Origin: Patescibacteria group bacterium
GTDB taxonomy: Bacteria > Patescibacteriota > Microgenomatia > UBA1406 > GWC2-37-13
DNA: 64,000 nucleotides
Direction: 5' to 3'
Assembly: GCA_026004415.1 (NCBI GenBank)
Contig: BPJC01000001.1
Span: 245,712-309,711 of the forward strand
Positions within the stretch are counted from its first letter, which is position 1. Each line of letters opens with the position of its first letter. A model generated the notes under the pieces. It was not told the DNA's origin and made no database searches. It saw only the letters and a list, made by a program, of their open reading frames with translations. Of the stretch, positions 9,068 through 18,470 are shown in pieces. Both the position numbers and the translations under genes were made by a program.

Positions 9068-10345
9068 TTAAAGATTAATAATTAGATCTTTCAAGTTGGT
9101 TTTGTTTTCTGTTATTATGTTTTTAAAACCTGTTTGTTTTGCTGTCTTAGCAATTGTTTTGGTTTCTTCGTTTACTCTTATTTGTCCTAACAAATCAACA
9201 TGTCCAATGAACAAATCTGTTGAGGGAAAGGGTTTGTTTTTTAAGGATGAGTAGATTGAGGCAATTATAGCTAAATCAATTTGGTTTGTGTTTGTACTGG
9301 AAACTGTTGTAGTAGACACATAAATGTCGTATTTGTCAATGTTGAGATTAAGATATTTTTTTATAACAGCCAGAAGCAGTATTAGTTTTTTTTGGTTGAT
9401 GCCTTTTGCAACTCTTCTGGCAATATTTAAAAAGGTTGGTACTACCAGTGATTGTACTTCGTAAAATATAACTCTTTGTCCTTTTTTTTCTGCAGTAATT
9501 ACGCGTCCAATTTTTGGTTTTGAGTCTTTGTCAACAAATATTAAAGGATCAAAGTTATCTACAAGTCCTTTGTTTGTCATTTTAAACATTCCAACCTCAG
9601 AGGTTTGGCCAAATCTATTTTTAGTTGTTGACAGCATTCTGTAATCTAGGTGTTTGTCGCCATCTAGTGATAAAACACAATCTACCATGTGTTCTAAAGT
9701 TTTTGGTCCTGCATAGTCTCCGCTTTTTGTTCTGTGGCCAACCACTATAAAGGCTACATTATTTTGTTTGGCAAACTCAATAATTTTGTTTAATATGGCA
9801 TTTAGTTGCGATGTTGATCCTTGTGGAGACTCTATCTCTGATGTGTAGATTGTTTGAATTGAGTCTATAATTACTAAATCAAAGCCTTTATTTGAAGTTG
9901 CAAGAATCGAGTTTATTTCTTTACTTTCTGTTAAAATCAAATTAGACGATTTAAGATCAAGTCTTTTTATTCGGTCATAGACAAATTCAAGGCTTTCTTC
10001 TGCTGAGACATAAAGCAGTTTTAGATTATTTGCAAGTTGTAATAAAATCGTTGATTTGCCAATGCCTGGTTCTCCTGTAAATAGGGTAACTGATCCTTTA
10101 ACAATACCGCCAGATAAAACTCTATCAAACTCTTTAATGCCTGTTTTGAGTCTTATCGTGTTTTTTTTAGATTTTTCCAGTTGATCTATTGTTATAAGTT
10201 CGGCGGGTTTAGTATCTAATTTTTTGTTTGTATCTTGAAATTTGTTTAATTTTACAAAGCTATCCCAAGATTGACATTGAGGGCATTTGCCTAGCCATTT
10301 TGCTGTTTGGTAGCCACAGTTTATGCATTCATACTGCATAGTCAA
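9068..10345 (-). CDS. radA: DNA repair protein RadA
   Basis: A 425-residue RecA-related ATPase that promotes branch migration during recombination. The N-terminal zinc finger uses C7, C10, C21 and C24. Walker A is GEPGIGKS (about 91-98), Walker B is VIIDSIQT, and the RadA-specific KNRFG motif sits near residue 245. The Lon-like C-terminal domain follows and includes the family DLFIGHVDLLGQIR segment. The length is slightly short for the family (about 450). The ATG overlaps the argS stop by 4 nt (ATGA), indicating translational coupling; a second ATG two codons later is possible. Confidence 0.95.
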   Translation of the reverse strand: MTMQYECINCGYQTAKWLGKCPQCQSWDSFVKLNKFQDTNKKLDTKPAELITIDQLEKSKKNTIRLKTGIKEFDRVLSGGIVKGSVTLFTGEPGIGKSTILLQLANNLKLLYVSAEESLEFVYDRIKRLDLKSSNLILTESKEINSILATSNKGFDLVIIDSIQTIYTSEIESPQGSTSQLNAILNKIIEFAKQNNVAFIVVGHRTKSGDYAGPKTLEHMVDCVLSLDGDKHLDYRMLSTTKNRFGQTSEVGMFKMTNKGLVDNFDPLIFVDKDSKPKIGRVITAEKKGQRVIFYEVQSLVVPTFLNIARRVAKGINQKKLILLLAVIKKYLNLNIDKYDIYVSTTTVSSTNTNQIDLAIIASIYSSLKNKPFPSTDLFIGHVDLLGQIRVNEETKTIAKTAKQTGFKNIITENKTNLKDLIINL

Positions 10346-12081
10346 AGTTTGTCTACAGTCTGAATTCCTAAAATGTTGAGCCCTGACTCTAAAATGCTTT
10401 CAAATATTTTGGTTAAGAATAACCTGGTTTTTTTCAATTGCAAGTTTTTAGTACTTATTATTGGTATTGTTTGATAGTTTTGGTTAAAGATTTGGGCAAT
10501 ATCAAATAAATATTGGGTAAGATGATGGGTTGAAAAAGTTTCCAAGGATTTTTTAAGTGTTTCAGGATACAAAAATAGTTTTCTTATAAAAAGTTTTTCA
10601 GTATCTGTTAGGTTGTTGTATGAATCAACAAGGTTTTTAAGGTCTTGAATATCGTACTTAGTTTGTGTTTTATTAAGTATGCTTTTGGCCCTAACTAATG
10701 AGTAGAGCAAATAAGGACCTGATTTGCCTTCCTTGCTAATACTTTTGTCAAAATCAAAGAAAACATCTTTGTCTGATTCTGTGTTGAGAAAAGAAAATTT
10801 TATTGCGGAGTTTGCCAATATCTCTGTTGTTTTGTCATCAGTGTCATAACTTTGTTTTATGTTAGTCTCAGTCTCTGAAATAACATCAAAGGCAGTTATA
10901 ATATTGTTTAATCTTGATGACATTTTGCCAGATTTCAGATTAACCATACCAAATCCAATATGCAAAATTTTTCCTTTAAGTTTTTGATAAATCAACTCAG
11001 CAGTTTTAAAGACAACTTTAAAATACTCTGTTTGTTCTTTTGCTGTTGTTATAATCATTAAATCTGGTTTAAAATCCTTTATTTTCAGTTGTATAAGTCC
11101 TAGATCTTTTGCTTCATAGGTAGGAATGCCGTATTTGTTTATAAAAACTCTTGTATGCAAACCGTATTTTTCGCCTTTAAATATTATTGCGCCTTGATCT
11201 TTTGCAAATATTGTTCCAATATTTTTTTCTACAATTTTTTTGCCTATCTTATATGTTTGGCTTTCAAAATAATATTTATCAAATACAATGTTTAATTTTT
11301 TTTCTAGAACTTTAATATAATCTAAACTCCATTGTCTTGTTGTTTTATAGATTTGTTCAAATTCTTTATCATTGTTATAGAGTTTTTGATTAATTCTATT
11401 GATTTTTTCTTTAATCTCAACTTTATCTTCATAAAGTTTGTTACCTATAAAGTAACAGTTTTGTAAAAAAAGTCCTCTTTTAATTATTGTTTCTTGACTT
11501 TGTTCTAATTTTGTTAACTTGTGGTATTCTTGTTTCTGTTGCAAAAGTCCATAAATACATTTTGCTATGTGTCCTCCTATATCTCCTTGGTAGTTTACCC
11601 TTTTAACTTTAAAGCCGCAAGTGTCAGTAAGGTTAGCTAAAGCTGATCCTAGTATATATGAGTAAAGGTGGCCTATATGTACAACTTTATGAGTGTTAGG
11701 CTGTCCAAATTCGCAGACAACGGTTTTGTCTTGTTTTATAAAAAGTTTTCTTTCGTAGCTGTTTGCCAAAACTTTAAAATAAACTTTTGGATTAAGCCAA
11801 AAATTTAGATAACCTCTTTCTGCAATAGCTTTGTCTACTAATTTTGATTTAAAGTTTTCAGCAATTTCTTTGGCTATTTTATCAGGTGATTTTTTGAGCT
11901 CTTGTGCAATGATGAATGCAATATTGCTAGTGTAATCTGCAAAAATTAGATCCTTAGGCAGGCTTGCTTTTATTTTGTTTTTATCAAGTTTAAGTTGGTA
12001 CAGTTTTTCTATAGTTTTTTCTAGATCAGTCTTAATTATTTCTGATATGTTAAGCGATAGTTTTGGTTTTATCATAAGCAA
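10342..12081 (-). CDS. argS: Arginyl-tRNA synthetase
   Basis: A 579-residue class I aminoacyl-tRNA synthetase that charges tRNA-Arg. The N-terminal Add1-like domain is followed by the signature GQPNTHKVVHIGH, which contains HIGH. The second ATP-binding motif is KMSSR (in NLKSGKMSSRLNN), a variant of KMSKS; some ArgS proteins have a degenerate motif here. The C-terminal DALR anticodon-binding domain includes GPYLLYSLVRAKSIL. It lies between the DUF763 gene (32-nt overlap) and radA (4-nt overlap). Confidence 0.93.
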   Translation of the reverse strand: MLMIKPKLSLNISEIIKTDLEKTIEKLYQLKLDKNKIKASLPKDLIFADYTSNIAFIIAQELKKSPDKIAKEIAENFKSKLVDKAIAERGYLNFWLNPKVYFKVLANSYERKLFIKQDKTVVCEFGQPNTHKVVHIGHLYSYILGSALANLTDTCGFKVKRVNYQGDIGGHIAKCIYGLLQQKQEYHKLTKLEQSQETIIKRGLFLQNCYFIGNKLYEDKVEIKEKINRINQKLYNNDKEFEQIYKTTRQWSLDYIKVLEKKLNIVFDKYYFESQTYKIGKKIVEKNIGTIFAKDQGAIIFKGEKYGLHTRVFINKYGIPTYEAKDLGLIQLKIKDFKPDLMIITTAKEQTEYFKVVFKTAELIYQKLKGKILHIGFGMVNLKSGKMSSRLNNIITAFDVISETETNIKQSYDTDDKTTEILANSAIKFSFLNTESDKDVFFDFDKSISKEGKSGPYLLYSLVRAKSILNKTQTKYDIQDLKNLVDSYNNLTDTEKLFIRKLFLYPETLKKSLETFSTHHLTQYLFDIAQIFNQNYQTIPIISTKNLQLKKTRLFLTKIFESILESGLNILGIQTVDKL

Positions 12082-13246
12082 AATTTTGTTCTAATCTTTT
12101 TAGAGCTTTGTTTTTGTCTGAAAAAGAGATTGATGATTTTTTAATTGCTGTTTCCATAATCTGTATTATTTTATCATAAACTGTTTTATTAACTGGGTAG
12201 GGTATGCCGTCTTTTCCTCCAAAAGCATAAGTGTATCTTACTGGATCTGTAAATGATGGTTTTGAGCCAAAGATTATCTCTGTTAGTAATGATAATGCTC
12301 TTATGGTTTTGGGGCCAACGCCTTTTGTTAGGACTAAAGATTCTAGATTGTTGTTGGGTTTGTCAGTTACAGTTTCAATTGTTTTAATAAATCTTTTGTC
12401 TTCAAATATCTTTGTTATTTGAGTTGGCAGTTTGGTAAAGTGTTCTGTTTCAATAGAATGATGTTTAAAATCATTATCAGACAAGTTTAGTAATGACAGT
12501 TGTGCTCCTGTTTTTATATTTTTAATTCTTTTTATTTCTACAAAAAGATCTTTTTTTTGATTAACAATTGTCAAGAGATCTGTTTTATGTTGTTTGGTTT
12601 TTTTATCAATTAGATTGAAGACATTAGGCAAGATAATCTCGGTTGCTATAGTGGCATGAGGTGTTTCAAAAAAATTTTTTTTAATTGTTTTAGAATGCCA
12701 GTGATATCTTCTGGCTCTTTTTATTTTGGTGTTCATTCCTTGTTGTATTACTGTCCAGTTTAGTTTTTTAGTAAAAATAAAATTATGATGATAAAGCTGA
12801 AATCCATCTTGTACCAGAGAAGAATCAATTTTTGCAGTAAGTTTTGATGTTTTAATTAAATTGTCTGTTTGTGCTTGGTTAAGACCTAGTTGGTAACTGT
12901 ATTTTAAAATCTCATCAGGAGTTTTTCTAGAAGTCTTGCCTTTTCCACCACAGATGAAGATGCCTGCTTGTTCTGGTCCTATCTCAGAAATTGCTTGTTT
13001 TAATGCTCCTAATGTTGTTGTTGTTAATCCTGATGCGTTCCAATCAAAGGCTAGCACTGATCCTAATGATTGAAACCAAACAGAATCTGATAGCCTGTAG
13101 ACTAGTTCTTCAGCTGAAAAATTTTCAATTATTGAAATAACAATAATTTTGGCAAGTTTTACCATTCTTTCAAATAAATATGGAGGACATTTGCCGTAGT
13201 CTAAACTAAACTCAGCTATGGATCTGTTGAATCCTGTTTTTTGCAT
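12050..13246 (-). CDS. DUF763 family protein
   Basis: A 398-residue protein matching the conserved text of DUF763, for example GYxK-CPPYLFERM near the start, FDWNASGLTTTTLGALK, and GVGPKTIRALSLL with DPVRYTYAFGGKDGIPYPVN near the end. The family is known mainly from archaea and thermophiles. It has no firm function; the helix-hairpin-helix-like GVGPKT segment suggests DNA binding. Its last 32 nt overlap argS. The start is 36 nt from the divergent PEGA-protein start, leaving room only for overlapping promoters. Confidence 0.85.
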   Translation of the reverse strand: MQKTGFNRSIAEFSLDYGKCPPYLFERMVKLAKIIVISIIENFSAEELVYRLSDSVWFQSLGSVLAFDWNASGLTTTTLGALKQAISEIGPEQAGIFICGGKGKTSRKTPDEILKYSYQLGLNQAQTDNLIKTSKLTAKIDSSLVQDGFQLYHHNFIFTKKLNWTVIQQGMNTKIKRARRYHWHSKTIKKNFFETPHATIATEIILPNVFNLIDKKTKQHKTDLLTIVNQKKDLFVEIKRIKNIKTGAQLSLLNLSDNDFKHHSIETEHFTKLPTQITKIFEDKRFIKTIETVTDKPNNNLESLVLTKGVGPKTIRALSLLTEIIFGSKPSFTDPVRYTYAFGGKDGIPYPVNKTVYDKIIQIMETAIKKSSISFSDKNKALKRLEQNFAYDKTKTIA

Positions 13247-13282
13247 TGATTGTTTTTTTAGTATAAAATATAAATTAGAAAT

Positions 13283-14224
13283 ATGAAAACAAAAATACTT
13301 ATAATAATTGTTTTAACTATTGGATTTGGTTTAGTTATTCTTTTCAGAGGAGCTATTTTTTCTGTTTTCGAGCAGAAACAGAAAGTTGGAAGAATTATTA
13401 TAGAGTCATCGCCTTCTGCAAGTATCTTTATTAATGATAATGATGTTGGCAGAACACCTTTGCAATCTTTTCAGATTGATGTTGGTGAGTATACAGTAAA
13501 ACTTATTCCTGAAGGCATTGCTCCAAATACTGATAGTTGGCAAGGTAAAGTGCCTGTGATGGCAGGTAGCGATACTTATTTGTCGGTTAATCTGGGTAAA
13601 AATTCAGCTACGACCGCAGTAAGTTTAATGTACTTTGAGGATCAAAAAACTAATAAAGATAAAGGTAATCTTATTATTGAAACAGACCCAACTGGAGCTA
13701 TTGTTTATCTTGATAATGATGAAAAAGGAGTTGCTCCTGTTAGTTTGGTAGATGTTCCTGTGGGTGATCATGAGGTTAAAGCCTCTTTGCCTTTTTTCTT
13801 TAGCAGGTCCGAAAGGGTAAAGGTTGTTGAGGGCAAGGTGTTAAGAATAAAGTTTAAGCTGGCTTTAGATGAGTCTCAAAAGCGTATAGATCTTCCTGAA
13901 GAACAAGCTACAGATTCAGCTCAGCCTAGCGCAGAAAATAAGGCAAAGACTTATGTAAAGATAAATGCAGACGCAACTGGCTGGTTAAGAGTAAGGTCTG
14001 AAGCTGGTTTGTCTGGTAAAGAGTTAGCTAGGGTAAAAAATGGAGCTGAGTTTGAACTGCTTGATGAAGAAAACGGTTGGTATAAAATCAAATTTAATGG
14101 CAGGCAAGAGGATCTGGAGTCTGGAGAGTTTGCTGAGGGTTGGATTTCGTCAAACTATGCTGTAAAGATTGATTCATCTGTTGAGGATAATGCCAATAGT
14201 AATGCTACTGATTCTGCTAGATAA
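13283..14224 (+). CDS. PEGA-domain and SH3-domain surface protein
   Basis: A 313-residue protein with an N-terminal signal anchor (about 4-24). Two PEGA repeats follow: residues 36-78 (ASIFINDNDVGRTPLQSF) and about 127-190 (AIVYLDNDEKGVAPVSL). After a short acidic linker comes a bacterial SH3 domain (about 228-300) with GWLRVRSEAG, the glycine-rich turns and GWISSNYA. PEGA and SH3b domains are typical of cell-envelope proteins that bind wall or glycan polymers. It probably faces outside. The -10-like TATAAA at 13269-13274 lies 8 nt before the ATG. Confidence 0.75.
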   Translation: MKTKILIIIVLTIGFGLVILFRGAIFSVFEQKQKVGRIIIESSPSASIFINDNDVGRTPLQSFQIDVGEYTVKLIPEGIAPNTDSWQGKVPVMAGSDTYLSVNLGKNSATTAVSLMYFEDQKTNKDKGNLIIETDPTGAIVYLDNDEKGVAPVSLVDVPVGDHEVKASLPFFFSRSERVKVVEGKVLRIKFKLALDESQKRIDLPEEQATDSAQPSAENKAKTYVKINADATGWLRVRSEAGLSGKELARVKNGAEFELLDEENGWYKIKFNGRQEDLESGEFAEGWISSNYAVKIDSSVEDNANSNATDSAR

Positions 14225-14231
14225 TCTAAAC

Positions 14232-15368
14232 TCATTTTTTCCAGATAATCTTATTGTAAAGAAAGTAAGATAGAGGAATAATTAAAAAAATGATTATTAA
14301 GACTTTGTATATTATCCAGCTTGGTACAGAGTAGGCATATATCTTTATATTTTTGTCTCCAAAGATCTTTAAAAGTACGAATAACCCAAACATTTGAACT
14401 AGCACATTGCCAATTGAGATAAGGTTGAACTTCAAAAACCCTTTTATATAGTTTGTAAGTTTTCCTTGAATTTTTTTGTGTCTGAAGGAAAAGAAATTGT
14501 TGAGCATAAAGTTGCTGAATATTGCTGTTTCTGCGCCAATGCCATTGCTTAAAACTTTGTTGAAATTAAGAATATGAATTAGTGTCCAGCTTGTAGAGAA
14601 ATCTACAATAAAGCCAATACTGCCAACATAAATAAATAGCAAGAAAGGCGAGTGGGTAAAAACATAGAATAAAGTATGCAATATATACTGTATTGAGTTT
14701 ATTTTTGAGAAACCCTCTTCTCTGTCTTTAAAGTTTAGAGGTATTTCAGTGATTCTGGCATTGTTTTTTAATGCGTTATCTAATATTGCAATTTGAAACA
14801 CATAACTGTTGTATTTTTTGACTTTTTCCAATACTTGTTTTACAACCCAAGATTTAATACATCTATAGCCAGATGTCCAGTCTGTTATGTTTGGTTTGGC
14901 AAAACCAAATTTGATAATTAAGTTGCCTAATACAGAAAAAATTTTGCGGTGAAAACCCCAGTTGTCTGGTATACTGCCTCCTTTAATGTATCTTGATCCT
15001 ATAACAAAGTCATTGCCTTTTTCAATCTGTTTTAAGAACTCTGGTATTAAGTCTGGATTATGAGACCAATCTGCATCCATCTCAAAAACCGCATAAGGCT
15101 TAATTTTTTCTAAAGCATATTTAAAACCTTTATAATAGGCTTTTCCAAGACCTTCTTTAGGTGTTTCTAAAAGATATATTTTATCTTGGTACTGTTTTTG
15201 AAATTCTTTTACAAGTTCATCGGTCTTATCATTAGAGTTGCTGTCTACTACCAAGATCTTAATTTCCCAAATTTTAGTTTTATTTTGTTGTTTAAGAATT
15301 GCAGGTATTAAGGTTTTAAGGTTTTTGTATTCTTTGTAAGTTGGTAATGTTATTAAAACAGTCTTCAT
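14232..15368 (-). CDS. Polyprenyl-phosphate glycosyltransferase (Dpm1-like GT2) fused to a GtrA membrane domain
   Basis: A 378-residue protein. Residues 1-240 are a GT2 domain of the dolichyl-phosphate mannosyltransferase type: LITLPTYKEYKNL, VVDSNSNDKT, the metal motif EMDADWSHNP (about 100) and GSRYIKGG. Residues 245-378 are a four-helix GtrA domain (FIYVGSIGFIVDFS, NFMLNNFFSFRH). Such proteins load a sugar onto undecaprenyl phosphate and help flip it. It probably supplies the GT-C enzymes in this window with lipid-linked sugar. The stop is 7 nt from the convergent PEGA-gene stop. Confidence 0.85.
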   Translation of the reverse strand: MKTVLITLPTYKEYKNLKTLIPAILKQQNKTKIWEIKILVVDSNSNDKTDELVKEFQKQYQDKIYLLETPKEGLGKAYYKGFKYALEKIKPYAVFEMDADWSHNPDLIPEFLKQIEKGNDFVIGSRYIKGGSIPDNWGFHRKIFSVLGNLIIKFGFAKPNITDWTSGYRCIKSWVVKQVLEKVKKYNSYVFQIAILDNALKNNARITEIPLNFKDREEGFSKINSIQYILHTLFYVFTHSPFLLFIYVGSIGFIVDFSTSWTLIHILNFNKVLSNGIGAETAIFSNFMLNNFFSFRHKKIQGKLTNYIKGFLKFNLISIGNVLVQMFGLFVLLKIFGDKNIKIYAYSVPSWIIYKVLIIIFLIIPLSYFLYNKIIWKK

Positions 15369-15418
15369 AAAAATTTTTAAGTTTTAACAAATTATAATTT
15401 TAGCACAAAACTGCTTTT

Positions 15419-16729
15419 TTAAGTAGTTGATTTAATTGTAGGTCTACCGATTGAGTAATAATTGAATCCTAATGTTGTCATAGTTTTGAGATCGTAAATA
15501 TTTCTGCCATCAAAGATGTCTGGGTGCTTTAACAACTGTTTTACCTTTTTAAGGTCTGCTGAAATAAACTCTGGCCAATCTGTAGCAATTATTAACCCTG
15601 ATTTTTGTTTCAAGCATTCATAGCAGTCTTTTGCATAATTCAGTTTATCTTTGTAAATCTGTTTAGTATTTTCCATAGCTTTTGGGTCATATACAGTTAT
15701 TTTAAATTTGAGGTTAAGCAGTTTGTCAATAAGATAAAGACTAGGAGAAAACCTGATATCATCAGTATTTGGTTTGAATGATAATCCCCAAACTGCAATA
15801 TCTTTTTCTCTTATGTTTTTCACAATTTTATTTAGGAAGTTGTCTTTAGCTTGTTGGTTAATTTTTTCAGTGCTTTCAATTAAGGAAGTGTCTATCTTTA
15901 ATTTTTTCCCCATATGTATTAGAGCCTTTACATCTTTTGGAAAACAAGAACCTCCATAACCGATTCCAGCTCCTAAAAATTGAGGTCCGATTCTTTTGTC
16001 AAGTCCAACAGCTTGAAGCACTGTTTTAACATCTGCATTTGTTTTCTCTGCATAGAATGAAATTAGATTGGCAAAAGATATTTTTGTTGCCAACATTGAG
16101 TTTGAGGCGTATTTGATAAGTTCTGCAGATTGCAGATCGGTTATTACTCTTTCTCCAGGCAGTTTTTTGTGTAAGTCAATCAGTATTTTAATTGCTTTTT
16201 TGTTGTTTGAGCCTATTACTATTCTGTCGGGTGATAAGGTATCTTTTACAGCAGATCCTTCTTTTAAAAACTCTGGACATGAAGCTGTGGCAAAACTTAT
16301 CTTTTTGCCTTTAATTTTTTTATTGATAATATCTTCAACCATTTTATTTGTGCCTATAGGAACAGTGCTTTTGCAAGATACAACTGTGAAATGCTTGTCT
16401 GATAAATACTGGGCAATTTTTTCAGCAACCTCAATTACTGCAGACAAATCTGCTGATCCATCTGGATTTGGCGGCGTTCCTACAGCAATAAATATAACTT
16501 GGGAGTTTTTGACTGATTCGTAGTCAAGCCTAAAATTTATGTGTTTTGACGCTAGGTTTCTTTTTAAAATAGGTTTTAAGCCAGGTTCGTAGATAATTGG
16601 ATCACCATTTTTGAGTCTTTGTATTTTTTCAGGGTTTCTGCCAATTACAGTAACTTGGTGCCCTAAATCAGCCATAACGCAACCTGTTACGAGTCCTACA
16701 TAGCCATGTCCGATAATTGTTATTTTCAT
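15419..16729 (-). CDS. ugd: UDP-glucose 6-dehydrogenase
   Basis: A 436-residue enzyme that oxidises UDP-glucose to UDP-glucuronate with NAD. The Rossmann motif GHGYVGLVTG is at residues 7-16. Family signatures AVGTPPNPDGSADLSAV and CPEFLKEGSAVKD follow. The catalytic Cys is in GYGGSCFPKD (about residue 260), and a C-terminal UDP-binding domain includes WGLSFKPNTDDIRFSP. The length is normal for the family. A TATAAA on the minus strand (16735-16740) stands 5 nt before the ATG. Confidence 0.95.
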   Translation of the reverse strand: MKITIIGHGYVGLVTGCVMADLGHQVTVIGRNPEKIQRLKNGDPIIYEPGLKPILKRNLASKHINFRLDYESVKNSQVIFIAVGTPPNPDGSADLSAVIEVAEKIAQYLSDKHFTVVSCKSTVPIGTNKMVEDIINKKIKGKKISFATASCPEFLKEGSAVKDTLSPDRIVIGSNNKKAIKILIDLHKKLPGERVITDLQSAELIKYASNSMLATKISFANLISFYAEKTNADVKTVLQAVGLDKRIGPQFLGAGIGYGGSCFPKDVKALIHMGKKLKIDTSLIESTEKINQQAKDNFLNKIVKNIREKDIAVWGLSFKPNTDDIRFSPSLYLIDKLLNLKFKITVYDPKAMENTKQIYKDKLNYAKDCYECLKQKSGLIIATDWPEFISADLKKVKQLLKHPDIFDGRNIYDLKTMTTLGFNYYSIGRPTIKSTT

Positions 16730-16769
16730 ACTGCTTTATAATAACCCAAAACTTAATTTTTTTCAATTA

Positions 16770-18470
16770 CTATTCAAGATAACCTTTTTGAGTTAATCTT
16801 TCAAGTATTTCATTTGCATATTTTTTGTTTATATATAGATCAGTTTTTAAATCAAAATCAGAGAGGTTTTTTTTAAGTCTAAAACCTGTATCAGACAACC
16901 TAATGTATTTGTTTGATAGATAATCAATAAAGAAAGCACCAAATTGTTCTGCAGGTGTCATAAAGATTGAGGCAGTATGTTTGAAGATTATTATTTTAGG
17001 TTCTTTCTTCTCAAATTGATCAATAAAATCGTTTTTTAAAAACTCAGATTCTGCAAACTGAGGTAGCAGTGTAGGATATTTGCCCGGCAGTTGACCTTTT
17101 TTTACAAAGAACTCTCTATGCGGTTCGTATGGTCCAATCCAAAAAAAATCATTGTTATCAATAATTTCATCTACAAACTCAGCAGTAAAGTCTCTGTCAT
17201 AATTTCTTGGCATTTTTTGCGTGTAAACATAAAAAAATTTTTCATAAAAATCTTTGCTAAAGAAAATAAAGCTACTTAAAGCATAAATAATGTTGACAAC
17301 AAGTAATGTTTTAACAACTACTAATGTTAAACCTTTAGCCTCTATGTTGTTGTAAATATGGAGTATGATAAAAAATACAGCAGTTGCAGTCATTATAAAC
17401 ACTCCTGCTTGGTAATTTCTTTCACCTAAATTTATTATCTCTGATCTTGGAGCAGATACTGAGATCATTAAGAAAAATAAAAATCCATACAGTTTGTAGA
17501 TTTTAAATAAAAGGTAAATAGCTATAAGCGCAGATAAAACAAAAAACTGTGTGTGTGGAAAATAAAGGTCAAGGTCTCCAATTCTTGCTAGAACCGGAAC
17601 TGTTTTGTCCCAAAAATTGAATATTAGAGTCAATAACATTTTTAAAGGATTTAAATATCTGCCTTTTGTATAGTTGGGGATACTAATATAAAAATCAGTG
17701 TTGTAGGTAAAGTTTGAGAAAATAAACTCTTTGATTGAGTTGGTAGCTATTATGTAAACAGCTAGCAACAGATATGGTAAAGCGTTTATAAAAACAAATT
17801 TGAGATAACACCTTAGACAAGGTTTTGATTTGGCAAAAATAGCCAACAGCCAGATATAGGCAAACATTGCCCAGTAGATATATGTAAGCGATGTTAACAC
17901 AATAAAACTTATAAATATTCCTGTTATATAAATGTCTTTTTTATCAACCTTCTGTTTTAGGGAAAAAGTAACCAAAAGCCAGATTGTAGCTGCTGCCAGA
18001 AGACTGGCTATGGAATCTGCCAGAAACAAATGCAACCAAAAATACATTGTTACAATAGGGTAGATTATTACAAAATATTTATAGAGTTTATAAAGGTTTT
18101 TGTCAGCGTATTTTTCAATAATTTTTCCTACCATAAACCATAAAAATACAAACTGCAGTAAAGCCCAAACAAATTTAAATAACAACAAGGAGTTATGGCT
18201 TAAAATCATAATTAAAGCAGATAAAACCCAAGCAAATGGCATGTGATGATCAAAGAACTCTTTGTATGCTACTTTTCCGCTTAAAAGAGCTTTTCCTCCC
18301 AATAAGTTCACATACTCATCTGGGTAGTTAACATAAAAAGCAGTGAATATAAACAATATTAAGGCAATAAATTCATAGCTTTTGTGTTCAATTAAATAAT
18401 TTGTTAAGTTATTGATCTTTTTTAAAAATTTGCTTATGAGGTGAACTTTTTTTTTCGTAATTTCATTCAT
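16770..18470 (-). CDS. GT39-like polytopic membrane glycosyltransferase
   Basis: A 566-residue protein with about ten membrane helices followed by a soluble C-terminal domain (about 400-566). The first loop has PDEYVNLLGGKALLSG, the Asp-Glu position of GT-C enzymes, then YKEFFDHHMPFAW. I infer a GT-C transferase using a polyprenyl-linked sugar; exact specificity cannot be seen. It starts inside the 3' end of lysS (8-nt overlap), so it is translationally coupled to a housekeeping gene. Confidence 0.65.
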   Translation of the reverse strand: MNEITKKKVHLISKFLKKINNLTNYLIEHKSYEFIALILFIFTAFYVNYPDEYVNLLGGKALLSGKVAYKEFFDHHMPFAWVLSALIMILSHNSLLLFKFVWALLQFVFLWFMVGKIIEKYADKNLYKLYKYFVIIYPIVTMYFWLHLFLADSIASLLAAATIWLLVTFSLKQKVDKKDIYITGIFISFIVLTSLTYIYWAMFAYIWLLAIFAKSKPCLRCYLKFVFINALPYLLLAVYIIATNSIKEFIFSNFTYNTDFYISIPNYTKGRYLNPLKMLLTLIFNFWDKTVPVLARIGDLDLYFPHTQFFVLSALIAIYLLFKIYKLYGFLFFLMISVSAPRSEIINLGERNYQAGVFIMTATAVFFIILHIYNNIEAKGLTLVVVKTLLVVNIIYALSSFIFFSKDFYEKFFYVYTQKMPRNYDRDFTAEFVDEIIDNNDFFWIGPYEPHREFFVKKGQLPGKYPTLLPQFAESEFLKNDFIDQFEKKEPKIIIFKHTASIFMTPAEQFGAFFIDYLSNKYIRLSDTGFRLKKNLSDFDLKTDLYINKKYANEILERLTQKGYLE

